DNA of 64,000 bases from the NCBI GenBank assembly GCA_022496185.1, contig WTXG01000031.1:186001-250000 (forward strand), given 5' to 3'. This document shows positions 23,224 through 34,894 of the stretch, piece after piece; positions within the stretch are counted from its first letter, which is position 1, and each line of letters begins with the position of its first letter. The stretch is from Multifurca ochricompacta. Taxonomy: Eukaryota; Basidiomycota; Agaricomycetes; Russulales; Russulaceae. Both the position numbers and the translations under genes were made by a program. A model generated the notes under the pieces. The model was not told the origin of the DNA and searched no databases. It was given only the letters and a program-made list of their open reading frames with translations.

Positions 23224-26200
23224 ATGAGTTCCCCAATCAGCACAGTGGCACCCAAAGCAGCAGCAGCACCATCTACAAAAGGAGCATGTCAATATGACAT
23301 ACCATACTTGGAAGAAGATGGTGGAAATTTCACGTTCTGGAAGTACAGAGTTCAAATGGTCTTGAAACTGTGGAGATTGTGGTCTGTGGTTGATGGATCA
23401 GAGCCTCAGCCAAATCCTACAGCACCTCCTGAAGCACAGGAGGAATGGGCATTCAAAGATAGCGAAGCACAAGCACAAATATCATTAACTCTCAAGGACG
23501 AACCCCTAAGTACTGTCCTGTATGCAAAGATGGCCAAGGAATGCTGGGATAAGTTATTAGTCCGCTATGAAGGCAAAGGAGAACAAAAGATAGTCTACCT
23601 TATCAACAATGTCTTCTGCTCCACCCTCTCGGACACAGAATCCCTGGAGCCCCAGATAAATGCCATAGTCAGGGCTGCCCATACAATTTCCAACATTGGC
23701 TTACCACTGGATGACAAGCTTGTCGCCTTCGCAATCATTTCCTCACTCCCAACCTCTCTATCCACCTTAAAAACCATCCTTTCCATGACAAATCCCTCTT
23801 CCCTCACTGTTGAACACGTTAAGTCACAGATAATCCTTGACGAACAGTGCCGCATCCAAGAATCAGGCCTTGGTGCGACCACTTACTTCACGCGCTCAGC
23901 AAAAGCAGCTAAAAAAGGAAAAGGAAAGTCAGAAGAGGACAAGCCAAAGAAACGGTGTACTCACTGTAAAAAGCGTGGGCATGTGGTGGAAGAATGTTGG
24001 AAGCTCAAGAAGGAAAATGAAGCCAAAGCTACTGACTCAGGTGCCAATGCTCAGCAATCCTCCTCTAATGCTAAGGCCGTGGCAAAAGTCACTGTAACAG
24101 ATAGCCAGCCCATCCAAAGCAAAGACCCTGTACTCCTGTTCAAAGTGCTACAAGTCCTATCAGCATGCATTGACCTCAATCAGCAATGGATAATCGATTC
24201 AGGGGCATCACGTACCATGTGTTCCCATAGGAATTGGTTTTTCCAGTTTAAATCACTTTCAATCCCAGTCAAGATTGTCCTAGGCGATAACAGCTCAATT
24301 CTTGGCACTGGCATTGGTAGTATCCATGTCCGAATGAGGGCAAACAACAAGTGGACTAACACAATTCTCCAAGACATCTTGTATGTTCCCAAATTGCATG
24401 GAAATCTACTGTCCATTGCCCAACTCACAAGCCGCGGAGCTGATGTCTGCTTTGCTAAGAACACCTGCCAAATCTATAGTCAGACTGGGGTACTTACCTG
24501 TGAGGGACGCCTTGAAGGAAACCTCTACATCATGGATGCACATACTGTTGCACCAGAGACAGTGCACATCACCAGGGTGGACGCTTTCCCAGCTGAAGGA
24601 GACGAAATTAGCCCTAAAGACGAAACTGCTTTAATCACACTAACCACAGTTGCAAAGGCAGACCTACATACCTGGCATCGAAGACTTGGGCATCTCAATG
24701 CTGATGCCATTCTTCGCATGGTTCGAAAGGGAATGGTCAAGGGAATGGACATTACCTCAGAGTCAAGTCCACCTGGCCCCTGCAAGTCATGCCTTAAGGG
24801 AAAGCAAACACATGCTGAAATCCAGAAGTCCACGGAAACCAGAGCCACTGTAGTCTTAGGCCAAGTCTTCTCTGATGTGTGCAGAAAGCTACCACGGCGA
24901 TCCCACCAAGGGTATGAATACTTTGTGACCTGGGTGGATGACAAGTCGCAGAAAGTCTTTGTAGCTGGCATGTGCAAAAATCTGAGGTCATGTGACACTT
25001 AAAAACCTTCATTGCACGTGTGGAAGTCGAAACCGGGGGGAGAATCAAAGCCCTGCATACAGATGGAGGGGGTGAGTACACTGCTACCACAGTCCAGAAG
25101 TTCCTGCAAGATAAAGGCATCAGACATGAGATGACGACACCTGACACTCCTCAGCACAATGGCGTTGCTGAACGGATGAATCGAACACTCCTTGACAGGG
25201 TCTGAATGATGTTACTTGATGCTGATCTGCCTGAAACCTACTGGTACGATGCGCTAGAATATGCTGCTTACCTGCACAACGTCACCCCCACTCGCGCCCT
25301 AGACGACACCACCCCAGAAGAAGCTTGGAGTGGCAACAAACCAGACGTCTCTTGCCTGCGGATTTTTGGATGCCGAGCATTCATGTATATTCCTGAGAGG
25401 TATCGCACCAAGCTGGGTGCACGATCCCTCCAATGCACTTTCCTCAGCTATGCACAGCAGCGCAAGGCATTTAGATTGGTACATCGCTCTACAGGCTGAT
25501 TTTTTGAGTCCCACGATGTCATATTCGATGAAGGGGGGCCAGGAAGTCATCATGAACGAGTAATCATTGAAATTGACAACACCGAACATGCAGAGCCAAA
25601 GGAGGAAGGTGAAAACAGTAACATTCAGCTGCATACAATAACTACGCCAATGAAAACTACTAGCCAACATCAGCCAAGTAGTGATAGCAAAGTCGAGAGT
25701 GCACTCACCGAACCCTCAGCACCAGAACCAACACCCATCTCCACCATTACCACCTGACCCAAACGATCCACACGTCCTCCTGTCTGCGATGATGACCCTC
25801 GCTATTCCATCAGTTCTTACGCAACTAGACGGGACCCTGCAGAACAAGTCAATATTGCAACATCTGACCTAGCAAGTGACCCATGCACCTACAAAGAAGC
25901 CATGGTGCGACCCGACACTGGCAAGTGGGATGCAGCCTGCCAGGAAGAAATGCAATCATTTGAAAGCATGGGGGTCTATGAGGTTGTCACATGCCCAAAT
26001 GGACGTAAAGTTGTTGGCAGTAAATGGGTGTTCCATACAAAGTGTGGACCCACAGGGGAAGTCTTGAGGCACAAAGCTCGCATTGTGGCACAGGGTTTCA
26101 CACAAGTCAAAGGCATCGACTACGACAAGACTTTTGCGCCCATTGTGAAGTTTGCATCTCTTCGCACAATTCTTGCATTGGCAACGCAGTTTGATCTTGA

Positions 26201-28810
26201 AGTACACCAAATGGATGTGAAGTTGGCATATCTTAATGGTGAGCTCAAGGAAGAAATATATATGGAACCACCCCTGGGTTTCGACATCCCTGAGGGCATG
26301 GTACTCCGACTAGTCAAGGCAGTGTACAGCACCAAGCAAGGCGGCTGTGTATGGTACCAAGATATCAGAGCGAAGTTAGAAAGCATTGGATATCAACACA
26401 CTGAGGCTGACCATGCTGTGTTCGTCTGCCACAGAAACAATACCCCATCCATCATCACCCTCTATGTTGACAATATCACAATGGTATCTAAAACTCTGGA
26501 GGAAATAAATGAGGATAAGGAGGCACTCAAAAGGGTCTATGAAATGACAGACCTTGGTGAGCTTACCTGGATTCTTGGGATGCATGTCACTTGCAACCAG
26601 AAAGCAGGTTGGATGGCACTCTCCCAGAAAAAATACATTGAAGAAATTTTGGCACATTACAGAAAATCTGACATTCGACCCATCAGCACTGTTACGAACC
26701 TACTCTTTTCCTGACCCTCATACTGTGCCTCCCCTTTTCCCACACTTGACTGTCCATTCCCCTGCTCCACCATCTCTTGACCACTTTGGCCCTAGAACCC
26801 AGATGCCTATGGCCTTGCACCTAGGACCTTTGACCTGATGCCCTTGGCTTGCTGCCTTGGGACCCTACCTGATGCCTGTGGCTTGTATGCCCAGGACCCC
26901 ACCCTGATGCCTGTGACACAATGCTCTCAGGACCCCCTTACCCTTGACACCTGCACCTGACTCACTACTAGTTCAGCTACTGTGCTGATGGCTGCATTCC
27001 CTTTTCCCCTGATACTTGGCCTCTGTCTTGGCCAGCATCCATACCCTGTCCCTGTGGCTGACACCCATGGGATCTCTGACATTGTCCCTGCCAAACCTGA
27101 CTCTGAACACAAGACAACTTTGGCTTGTACTTACCCCCCCAGACCACATGACCTGTAGGCACATGACATGGACTTAAAGCCATGACCTGTCCTGTGACCC
27201 TTGACCACATGACCTCAGACCACATGACCCCTCTGACCACATGACCTTGGACCTTGATCATGACCCCTTAGATCATCTGACCCATCAGTCACTCGACCCT
27301 CTCCTCTGACTCCTGTGGGAGTATTCCCACACTGATCCAACTCCTATGGGACTTATCATCTCCCCATTCACCCATGACCCTGGTGGGAATCCTCCCACAC
27401 TGATATGACTCCTGTGGGGCTGCCCCACATGACTATGCTTCTGATAAGGCTTATCCTTATCATGGACTATATTTGACATCCTATCTATTGGACGATAAGG
27501 ACCCTGACCCCATCTCTGATTAGCTACAGACTAGACCACCATACAGTATATAAGACCCTGTAGACAGTTTGTACAACCCCAGATTTGACCTCTTGTGCCT
27601 TCAGCCTAGAGTTTCCCTAGTCATGGAATACAGAGGGGCTTATTTGCCCTTTTTCATTCTTCATAATCTCCAGAAGGACCCCATTGCCTCTGGCAATGAG
27701 TGTGCACTTCTGTTCCGAATCCCATCCATTACCCAGATGCTGTTGATGCTCTGGCTTCCCTTCCTTTGCCCTCTCTGACTTTGGTCCACTTGGTGTGCTT
27801 CTAGCACTGTGGCTGGGTCCTGTCCCCACTCAACAGCCTTAGGGGATTAGCTCCCTTTGGCTGACTTGTCCCATCTCTCTCTGTGCTTGGTTATAGCACA
27901 ACTTCCTATTCACCCTGAAGCTAAGAGCCTGGCCTTGTTGTGCCAGGCTTGCTGAAGCTCCCAGACCCACAGTGTTGGGTGCCACGGATGTGGCTGACTA
28001 GTGCCGGACTAGTGTCAGTGGACTTGCGCCGACTGGTGCACGTCGCACAGCAATGCCCCACTGAGCGTTACAAGCACCCCTGCTCTTGCAAATGAGCACT
28101 TAATCAAACTTGACTCACCCACTGTCGATGTCAAGGCGTACCAGCAAGCCATTGGCACCTTGATGTATCCCATGCTCAGCACCTGCCTGGACCTCACATA
28201 CACAGTCGCTGCACTCAGACGACATGCTGCAAATCCTGGAGAGGAACATCAGTGAGCCCTAGATTGCGCATTCCATTACCTTAGAGCCACAAGCGGCACA
28301 AAGCTAGTCTTCACACACAGTGCACCTAAAGGAACTGAGCTACAAGGTTATGTTGATGCCAATTGGGCTAACGACGTGAATGATCGAAAATCGACTTCAG
28401 GTTTTGTCTTCATTCTAGCTGGAGGTGCAATAAGTTGGAGCTCAAAGAAGCAACCTTCGATTGCGCTATCGAGCACTGAGGCAGAGTATATTGCAGGAGC
28501 CCATGCCGCGAAGGAGGCCATCTGGTTGTGTCGGCTACTAGCTGAAATCCACCAGAAGGATGACTTACCTACTACCCTTCACATGGACAACCAATCTGCG
28601 ATATCGGTCACCCGAAACCCCAAATTCCATGATTGCACCAAACACATCGAGATCAGACATCACTTCTTGAGGCACATGCATGAAAACCAAGAGATCAAAT
28701 TGAAGTATGTACCAACAGGAGAACAACTTGCAGATGTGTTGACGAAGGGCCTCGTGCGGGAGAAACATGAGAAGTTCACTGAAGCGATGGGAATTCAGCA
28801 TGCAGGCTGA
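23224..28810 (+). pseudogene. Copia-1 gag-pol polyprotein, inactivated
   Basis: Gag starts at 23224 (MSSPISTVAPKAAAAPS), with a zinc knuckle CTHCKKRGHVVEEC. Protease: WIIDSGASRTMC. Integrase: HRRLGHLNADA, SDV, LHTDGGGEY and HNGVAERMNRT give the D,D,E residues. Reverse transcriptase: KWVFHTKCGPTGEV, KARIVAQGFTQVKGIDY, QMDVKLAYLNGEL. RNase H: GYVDANW, SSTEAEY, HMDNQSAIS. The RT centre reads LYVDNITMV instead of YVDD. TGA stops lie at 24993, 25203, 25497, 25755 and 28253, mostly where Arg is expected, and the frame shifts in an A5 run near 24978. A 1,383-bp solo LTR splits the RT-RNase H region. Confidence 0.88.
26690..28072 (+). mobile_element. Solo LTR (family C), 1,383 bp, duplication AGCAC
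   Basis: TGTTACGAACC...GAGCGTTACA, flanked by AGCAC at 26685-26689 and 28073-28077. It separates DIRPIST from the rest of the Copia-1 RT. A TATA box (AGTATATAAG, near 27545) gives plus orientation. The 5' half is made of degenerate CCTGTGGC and GACCACATGACC repeats. A related reverse copy of 1,381 bp lies at 54563-55943. No internal region of this family is present in the window. Confidence 0.9.
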
Positions 28811-28817
28811 GGGGGCA
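28807..28817 (+). promoter_or_regulatory. Copia-1 polypurine tract
   Basis: CTGAGGGGGCA, overlapping the gag-pol stop and ending at the 3' LTR. This is the expected site for plus-strand priming. Confidence 0.7.
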
Positions 28818-29128
28818 TGTTAGAATACAGCCACTGCATGCAGCCACATTGATACCAGAGATGGCGGCCCGGGATTGATCACATTGAGGCCATTCTACAC
28901 AATGCACGAGGTATCATATCATGCAAATTTCTTACTATATTATAGGACTACCAGCATAGTTAGCATCCTCAGTCTTTCTGTTCCAAAGACTGAGGTCAGT
29001 ATTATTTTCTTCATAGCTACATTGCATTTTACTAATTCTTTGTGTAGCTACTCACTTTTCTAGGTATTACCTAGCAATATAGTCTTTCTGTTCCAAAGAC
29101 TGAGCTACTTGCTTTTCTAGCTCTTACA
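28818..29128 (+). repeat. 3' LTR of Copia-1 with internal intron and spliced duplicate
   Basis: 311 bp. Exon A 28971-28994, intron 1 28995-29047, exon B 29048-29063, linker 29064-29080, intron-less A+B 29081-29120, U5 29121-29128. Exon B here reads CTACTCACTTTTCTAG and its duplicate CTACTTGCTTTTCTAG. Each has lost the same CpG by a different transition, so they were equal at insertion. Confidence 0.9.
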
Positions 29129-29133
29129 ACTCC

Positions 29134-29615
29134 CATGACACTTGGGCTCAATACAAGTAGGCTTGAACTACTATAGTATTTACACAGTAGCTAGAGGGTT
29201 TTGTCTCTGGGCAGAAGTACCCACTGCTTTCATTGGGGGTTCACCCCAACCAGAGGAAACCTAATAGTCTACTATAGTCATGGCCCCAATCATCTAGGGC
29301 TTAATCATGGACTCCACCACCAGCACTAGAGGAAGGGCTCTATACCCTTTGTCTCTAGTGGAACTTGCGGTTGGCTCCTCCATGACATGACTCCCCATCT
29401 ATTTACACAATGTCCCCCTGATGTGGGCTTAGGACTTGTTGTAGATGGCACTAGACAACTTACTATACTACTTAGAAGTTGCACATCAGAGGCAGGACTT
29501 CTTTAAGTTCTGAAGCATAGCGCCACAGATTGGACAGGCCCTCTTAAATGAGACCTGGACAACTGGTTCTAATTGCTCCTTGGAACCAGGATCAAACCTT
29601 TTTTAAATCATCTCA
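29134..29615 (+). other. Copia-A leader, second part (non-coding)
   Basis: Continues the Copia-A leader after the Copia-1 insertion and runs to the gag start. No long reading frame; nothing else recognised. Confidence 0.6.
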
Positions 29616-31841
29616 ATGTCTTCCATCGTCTTCCCTCCCACCTTCAAGTTCGATAAACTTGATGGCTCCAACTGGCAGCAATGGTTGGTGTCCTTCACTG
29701 CCTTGCTGAGGATAAATGGGATGAAGAGGCATATTACTCATGATGCCCCTGAATTCCTGAATCTGCCCAAGCCAGAAGATGGAGAAAAGGATGACAAGTA
29801 CACCAAACGCTTCGCACAATGGTCAGAGCCAATGTACCAGGAGTGGAACAGAGTGGAGGAAGTCCTCATGGGAGTTCTGGTGATGGTAACATTGCCAGAG
29901 ACATACTCTCAAATTGCCTCAGACAGAACTTACCCTTCTGTCAATAGCAAATATGAGTGATTGGAATCACTCTATGGCTCAGTAGGAAGCATGGCCACCT
30001 ACAATCTGTGGTGCTCAGTTTTGTCCTTCCATTTGGAGGAAGGCAAACAATTTAGGCCCCAGTTGCAGCGTGTGTTGGATGCAAGGAGTACTCTCAAGGA
30101 AAATGGGATGGAGATCTCTGATCTCCAGATGAGCTTTATATTGCTCCAATCCCTACCTCCATCCTACAATGCCATTGCTGGCTCAATCCTGGCATCAGGT
30201 CCTCCTGACCACCTTTCCCCTCAGGACCTTGTACAAAGGTTCCTAAATGAGGAAAGCCGACTTGCTGGCCCCACAGGAAGTGGTGTTGGGGCTGCCCTTA
30301 ATAAGGCAGCCCATGTCAACAAAAATAAAAATAAAAAACAAGTAACTTTCATGCCACAATCTGCAGGTGCATCATCATCCAATGATGTCACCTGCTTCTA
30401 TTGCCAGAAGCCAGGCCACAAGGCAAATGAATGTTGGCAAAGGAAACAGGACAGAGCCAATGCTGATGCAGGCAAAAAGGGCAACAAGAGGAAGGGGCAA
30501 GGCCCCAGTGTACAAACAAACTCCACACAAGTAGCTACTGTAGTTAATGGTAGCGGCAGAATACAGGAGGTGCATGAGACACCTTGCATTTCACTTTATT
30601 CTTTGACGGAACATATGCAAGAAGTTAATGATGGCAGCAACCCTTGGATGATGGACAGCGGAGCCACCACTCATTTCACACCATATCTAGAAGATTTCTC
30701 TGAATACCTGCCTCATACAGGACATCAGGTGACAATTGGTGATGGCTCCATAGTCCAAGTCGAAGGAACAGGCAAAGTTATTCTCAAAACTTGTAATAAT
30801 TATGAGTTGGAGTTGAATAATGTCTACTATATGCCTGGCAGTGAAAGAATACTGTCAACAAGCTGCATCACAGACAAAGGTGGTTCAGTGGAATTTACTC
30901 CATCTGAAGTCAGAATAAAGTACAATGATGCAATTATAGTGGAAGGTGTCAAGGCTATGGGACTCTACTGGGTCCTAGGGAAAACTATGCAAAATTTAAA
31001 TACTGCATCCCACAAATCTGCATCAAGTAGCCTTGAAACCTGGCATTTACACATGGGTCATATGTCAAAAGAGGCCCTCAAGAGACATGCTCCTAAGGCA
31101 GTAAAAGGCCTTAGCATAGATAATAGCCAAGTGGAAGACAAGTCGTGTTATGGTTGTGAAATGGGAAAATCACACCGTCTTCCATTCCCTCCCTCTCAAA
31201 AGAGAGCTTCAGCACCCTTGGAAGTCATTCATAGTGACCTAGTTGGTCCTTTACAATGTACTTCAATACAAGGGAACCTATATTTCGCCACTTTCATAGA
31301 CGACTTTAGCAGAACTGCTCTAGTTGTAGCTATGAAAGCAAAAAGTGATTTTACATCGGTTTTCTGTAACATCAAGGCATTCCTGGAAAATAAAACAGAC
31401 AGGAAAATAAAGACCTTGCACACAGACCAAGGTGGCGAATTTGTCAATAGGGAGCTGAAGTCAATACTTGAGAAGGCTGGCATAGAGCATAAATTGACAA
31501 TGCCATATTCCCCACAGCAGAATGGAAGGGCTGAAAGGTTCAACAGAACCATCATGGAGAAGGCGACCAGTATGCTGCATCATGCTGGTCTCTCCCTTGG
31601 TTTCTGGGAATGTGCAGTGTGAACAGCCTGTCACATATACAATAGAATGCCTATACATTCAAACAAGTGGAGGACACTGCTAGAACTTCTGGATGGGGAC
31701 ATTCCAGATGTTTCTTACTTTAAAATATTTGGCTGCTTAGCCTATTACACTGTCCCAGAGGATAAAAGACGTAAACTGGATCATAAAGCCAGAGAAACAG
31801 TCTTTGTCAGGTATGCACCCCACTCAAAAGGATACCTTTTG

Positions 31842-32434
31842 TGTTACGTCCGATGCGGGACGTTCCACATGACTTGTGTGACAGCTCGGTCTGCAAATTC
31901 AGGTAAGGAGCCAATGAGGCTCCTTGGAGTTTAGGTGAGATGAGTCAAAGTCAAAAGGGCTGCTCCTTAAGACGATGTTGAGTGGAAAGTGCCAAAAGCA
32001 CTGAGACGAACAAGCTAGAGAGTCAAAGGGGATGTCCGGAAGACAAGCACCGATGTATTCAATAAGTCAAGTCTGAGGTCTACAGGGTAGTTACAGCAGA
32101 CTTATATACGTAAGTAAACGGGCGTCAACAAGATAAGGATGACAAGGTCAGGTGGGCCCAAAGATACGAAAGTGGAGGGCATAAAGCCTAGCTTCTGATA
32201 GGGTATTAAGTAAGTGTCCGGTCGTAAAGATAAGGGATAACGAGATAAGAGATAAGACGTTAAACATAGGCAAACAGCAGGTCAACAAGTCCAAAGCGGG
32301 TCACGGGGATGGGAGCAGGGCACGTGAGGGATCCCAGGAAGGGGACGTAATCATGAAGTGTAGGGTAGGTGGTAAAGAAGGGTCGTCATTGGGAAGGGTG
32401 AAGAAAACGGGGTTGCTCGGCAGGGGTTGTAACA
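31842..32434 (-). mobile_element. Solo LTR (family B), 593 bp, duplication TTTTG
   Basis: TGTTACGTCCGATGC...GGTTGTAACA, with TTTTG at 31837-31841 and 32435-32439. It interrupts Copia-A integrase between GYLL and WDTHTQ. More diverged from the other B LTRs than they are from each other, so probably older. Confidence 0.92.
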
Positions 32435-32633
32435 TTTTGTGGGATACGCACACTCAATCCTTTGTATTGTCAAGAGATGTGACATTTGATGAAGGATCCT
32501 TCCCATCCAACCTTGCCAAGGACAGCAAGGGAAAGCAAAAAGAAAAGGTTACACCTTTTGTCCTAGAAGTTGAGAGGCCTGTTCAGCCTCAACCAGCAAT
32601 TGCCACAGTTCCTCAGGCTCCTGAAGACAAGGA

Positions 32634-33135
32634 TGTTGAACACAGAAGATGTTCGGTGATGCTTCAGGCATCAGGTGATTAGATTAGCTACTTTGTAGAT
32701 TAGATTAGATACCGGAGTCTCGGACTTTTTACATTATCATTATTACTTTCTTTCTCACATTCCGCAGTAGCTGACTGATGCACCATATAACATGTGATTT
32801 CTGTAGTGGCCAATGGCCTTTCTCCCTCATGTTTATTGTTTGGACTTTGTCCGGCACTTGTGGACTTATTCCCAGTGCACAGACCATCCCTTGGAATAGT
32901 ATATAAGGGTGTCTGTTTCGTCTCTTACACTTCAGAGTTTCCTTCACCTCTGAAGTGTAAGTCCCAGTCTCTCTACTTACTACCTTACCTATAACTAACT
33001 GTCTCTTGTAGATAACTTGTCTCTAGGTGTGTAGTATAGTAATATAGAGTTTCCTTCACCTCTGAAGTATAACTTGTCTCTAGCCTAACCAGCTAACTTT
33101 ACAGTCAGTATGCTGCGCCTCATGCCTGTTTGACA
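32634..33135 (+). mobile_element. Solo LTR (family A), 502 bp, duplication AAGGA
   Basis: TGTTGAACACAG...TTTGACA, with AAGGA at 32629-32633 and 33136-33140. An LTR of the same family as its host element. It contains the exon A / intron / exon B / linker / A+B layout. Here exon A is AGAGTTTCCTTCACCTCTG plus AAGT and exon B is ATAACTTGTCTCTAG, matched by the intron-less copy near 33050-33090. Confidence 0.92.
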
Positions 33136-33480
33136 AAGGACACCCAGGTTGAGGAACAGGAGGTAGTGGAACCTCCTCAAGTAAATCCTGAGCCTACCAC
33201 ACCCAATAATGAAGTTGACACACACGATGTCACTATCTATCAGATGCCTCCATCCCAAATCATGGAACCATCAGAACTCCCCCAGAGAACCTGTGCCAAG
33301 AGACAATCTAAGAAGAATGTCAGCAGACTTCCCCAACCAGTTTTTACTAGGGAAAGTCCACACTCTCAACAATGTGACAGGGCTGTGCAGGAAGATTTAG
33401 ATCTTGATACTGCCAGACCCAAACGTTCATGCCGCATGAATCCCCAATTTTACAATGAGGATAATGCTGAGTTCATGCAG

Positions 33481-34063
33481 TGTTACGTCCGGTGCGGGAC
33501 GTTCCACACGACTTGTGTGACAGCGTTCGTTCGTAATCAGATAAGGGATCAATGAGACCCCTTGGAGTCTAGACGGGAAGAGTCAAAGTCGACAAGGCTG
33601 TACTTGAAGACGATGTTAAGCGGAAAGTACCAGAAGTACTGAGACAGTCGAGTCAAGCGTTCAAAGGGGTGTCCAGAAGACAAGCACCGATGTATTCAAT
33701 AAGTCGAGTCTGAAGTCTACAGTGTAGTTACAGCGGACTTATATACGTAAATCTAGTGGGCATCTATAGATAAGATAACCGAGTCAGGTGGGCCCAAATA
33801 TACGAAAGCGGATGGCGTAAAGCCTAGCTTCTGATAGGGTACTAAGTAAGTGTCCGATCCTAAGATAAGAAGATAAAGAGATAAGAAGGCAAACATGAAC
33901 AAGTAACGTATCAACAGACGTAAACTGGATCACGGGGACGGAAGGAGAGCATGTGACGGATCCCAGGACGGGGATGTGATCAAGAAGTGTAACTCGGGCG
34001 GTAACAAGGGATTCGCATTGGGGAGAGTAAAGAAAATGGGGTTGCTCGGCAGGGGTCGTAACA
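33481..34063 (-). mobile_element. Solo LTR (family B), 583 bp, duplication TGCAG
   Basis: TGTTACGTCCGGTGC...GGTCGTAACA, with TGCAG at 33476-33480 and 34064-34068. It matches the LTR at 22322-22904 except for about four transitions. Confidence 0.93.
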
Positions 34064-34195
34064 TGCAGGGTTCTTCCAGACTTGGGCATATGGAATTGCT
34101 AAATGCCGCAGGAGTCTCTTATAGAGATCCCCTGACTTTTCAGGAGGCAATGCAGTCTGACAATGCCAATGAATGGCTTGAGGCTGTCATGGCTC

Positions 34196-34436
34196 TACTT
34201 TATTTTTCCTTTTATTTTTCCCTTTTTGGATCACATGACTGTGGGAAGATTACCCAGCAGTCTCAACACGTGATCATGGGAATGTAGTTGTGACATGGAT
34301 CATGTGACCGAGTCACATGTAATAGTCACATGCTGCTTAGTCAGCACAGGAGCCATTCAACAATAACAAGTCAATTCTCTATTGTGTTTACCACAATAGG
34401 CAAGGCCCCACAGTCTAGATGGTTCTAGACCTAGTG
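34196..34436. other. Unassigned non-coding sequence
   Basis: Follows the abrupt end of Copia-A pol. T-rich, then rich in GTGAC/CACATG phrases. No gene or repeat partner in the window was recognised. Confidence 0.3.
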
Positions 34437-34894
34437 GAGCTAGGGCCTAGCATGAGTGCACTCGTGAGTTACCCGGATTCGAACTTGTGGGTATTTAGAT
34501 TAGATAATCCCATACTCAGATCCGCATGAGTATGTTCCCACGGATCACCCGGAGCCGCGAGTCCTATACTCGCACGGATCCGAGTACTTGTGGGTATACT
34601 CATAGGTTTACTTGTAAGGTTTGAGGCAGCCAGAGATCTTCATCTTGCATACACAGAAAGAATATATATATTACTACAATCCCACGAAGTTTCAAGTCAG
34701 ATCATGCATCCGATCCAAAATAAAACAAGAATCAGTTACAATATCTATAGAAATGCGAAAAAACGCGAAAAAACGCGAAAAAACGCGAAGTGTGGGGCGC
34801 ACCAATCGGACCGTGCATTGCCTTCCTATCTAGGAAGGTAGGCTTAAGAATGCATGCGTCAGCACACGTCGGTACAGAGATGCCGGGATCACGC

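Larger units (their letters stand above)
22251..29128 (+). mobile_element. Copia-1, complete LTR retrotransposon (decayed), duplication ACTCC
   Basis: Flanked by ACTCC at 22246-22250 and 29129-29133. 5' LTR 22251-23149 (311 bp plus a 583-bp inserted solo LTR and its duplication), gag-pol 23224-28810, purine tract and 3' LTR 28818-29128. The two LTRs are both 311 bp without the insert and differ at about 11 sites, mostly CG versus CA/TG. The pol gene carries another solo LTR (26690-28072). It sits in the leader of Copia-A, so it is younger than that element. Confidence 0.92.
21299..34195 (+). mobile_element. Copia element, family A, 3'-truncated and split by nested insertions
   Basis: Order on the plus strand: 5' LTR (21299-21809), half-tRNA primer site, non-coding leader (21810-22250), the inserted Copia-1 (22251-29128), rest of leader (29134-29615), gag-pol (29616-34195). 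The two leader parts join at the ACTCC duplication. A second copy of the LTR and the leader up to the same area lies at 60175-61139. Gag-pol ends inside the early reverse transcriptase region, so the 3' half and 3' LTR are gone. Confidence 0.8.
29616..34195 (+). pseudogene. Copia-A gag-pol polyprotein, inactivated and truncated
   Basis: Gag starts MSSIVFPPTFKFDKLDGSN (UBN2-like), with a zinc knuckle CFYCQKPGHKANEC. Protease: WMMDSGATTHF. Integrase: HLHMGHMSKEAL, CYGCEMGKSHRLPFP, HSDLVGPL, TLHTDQGGEF and QQNGRAERFNRT supply the D,D,E residues. A proline-rich region with KRSCRMNPQF leads to the first RT residues (FQEAMQSDNANEWLEAVM), where homology stops near 34195. TGA stops at 29958 and 31620 replace probable CGA codons. 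Three solo LTRs interrupt it at 31842, 32634 and 33481; all three leave 5-bp duplications. Confidence 0.85.

Noticed and set aside
26690..28072. Reading frames inside the long C-family LTR as genes
   Set aside because: They are low-complexity Pro/Thr/Met-rich translations of the LTR repeats, and the same frames recur in the reverse LTR copy at 54.6-55.9 kb.
32353..32682. Reading frame across the 32434 junction as a gene
   Set aside because: It joins solo-LTR sequence to Copia-A pol and is a by-product of the insertion.
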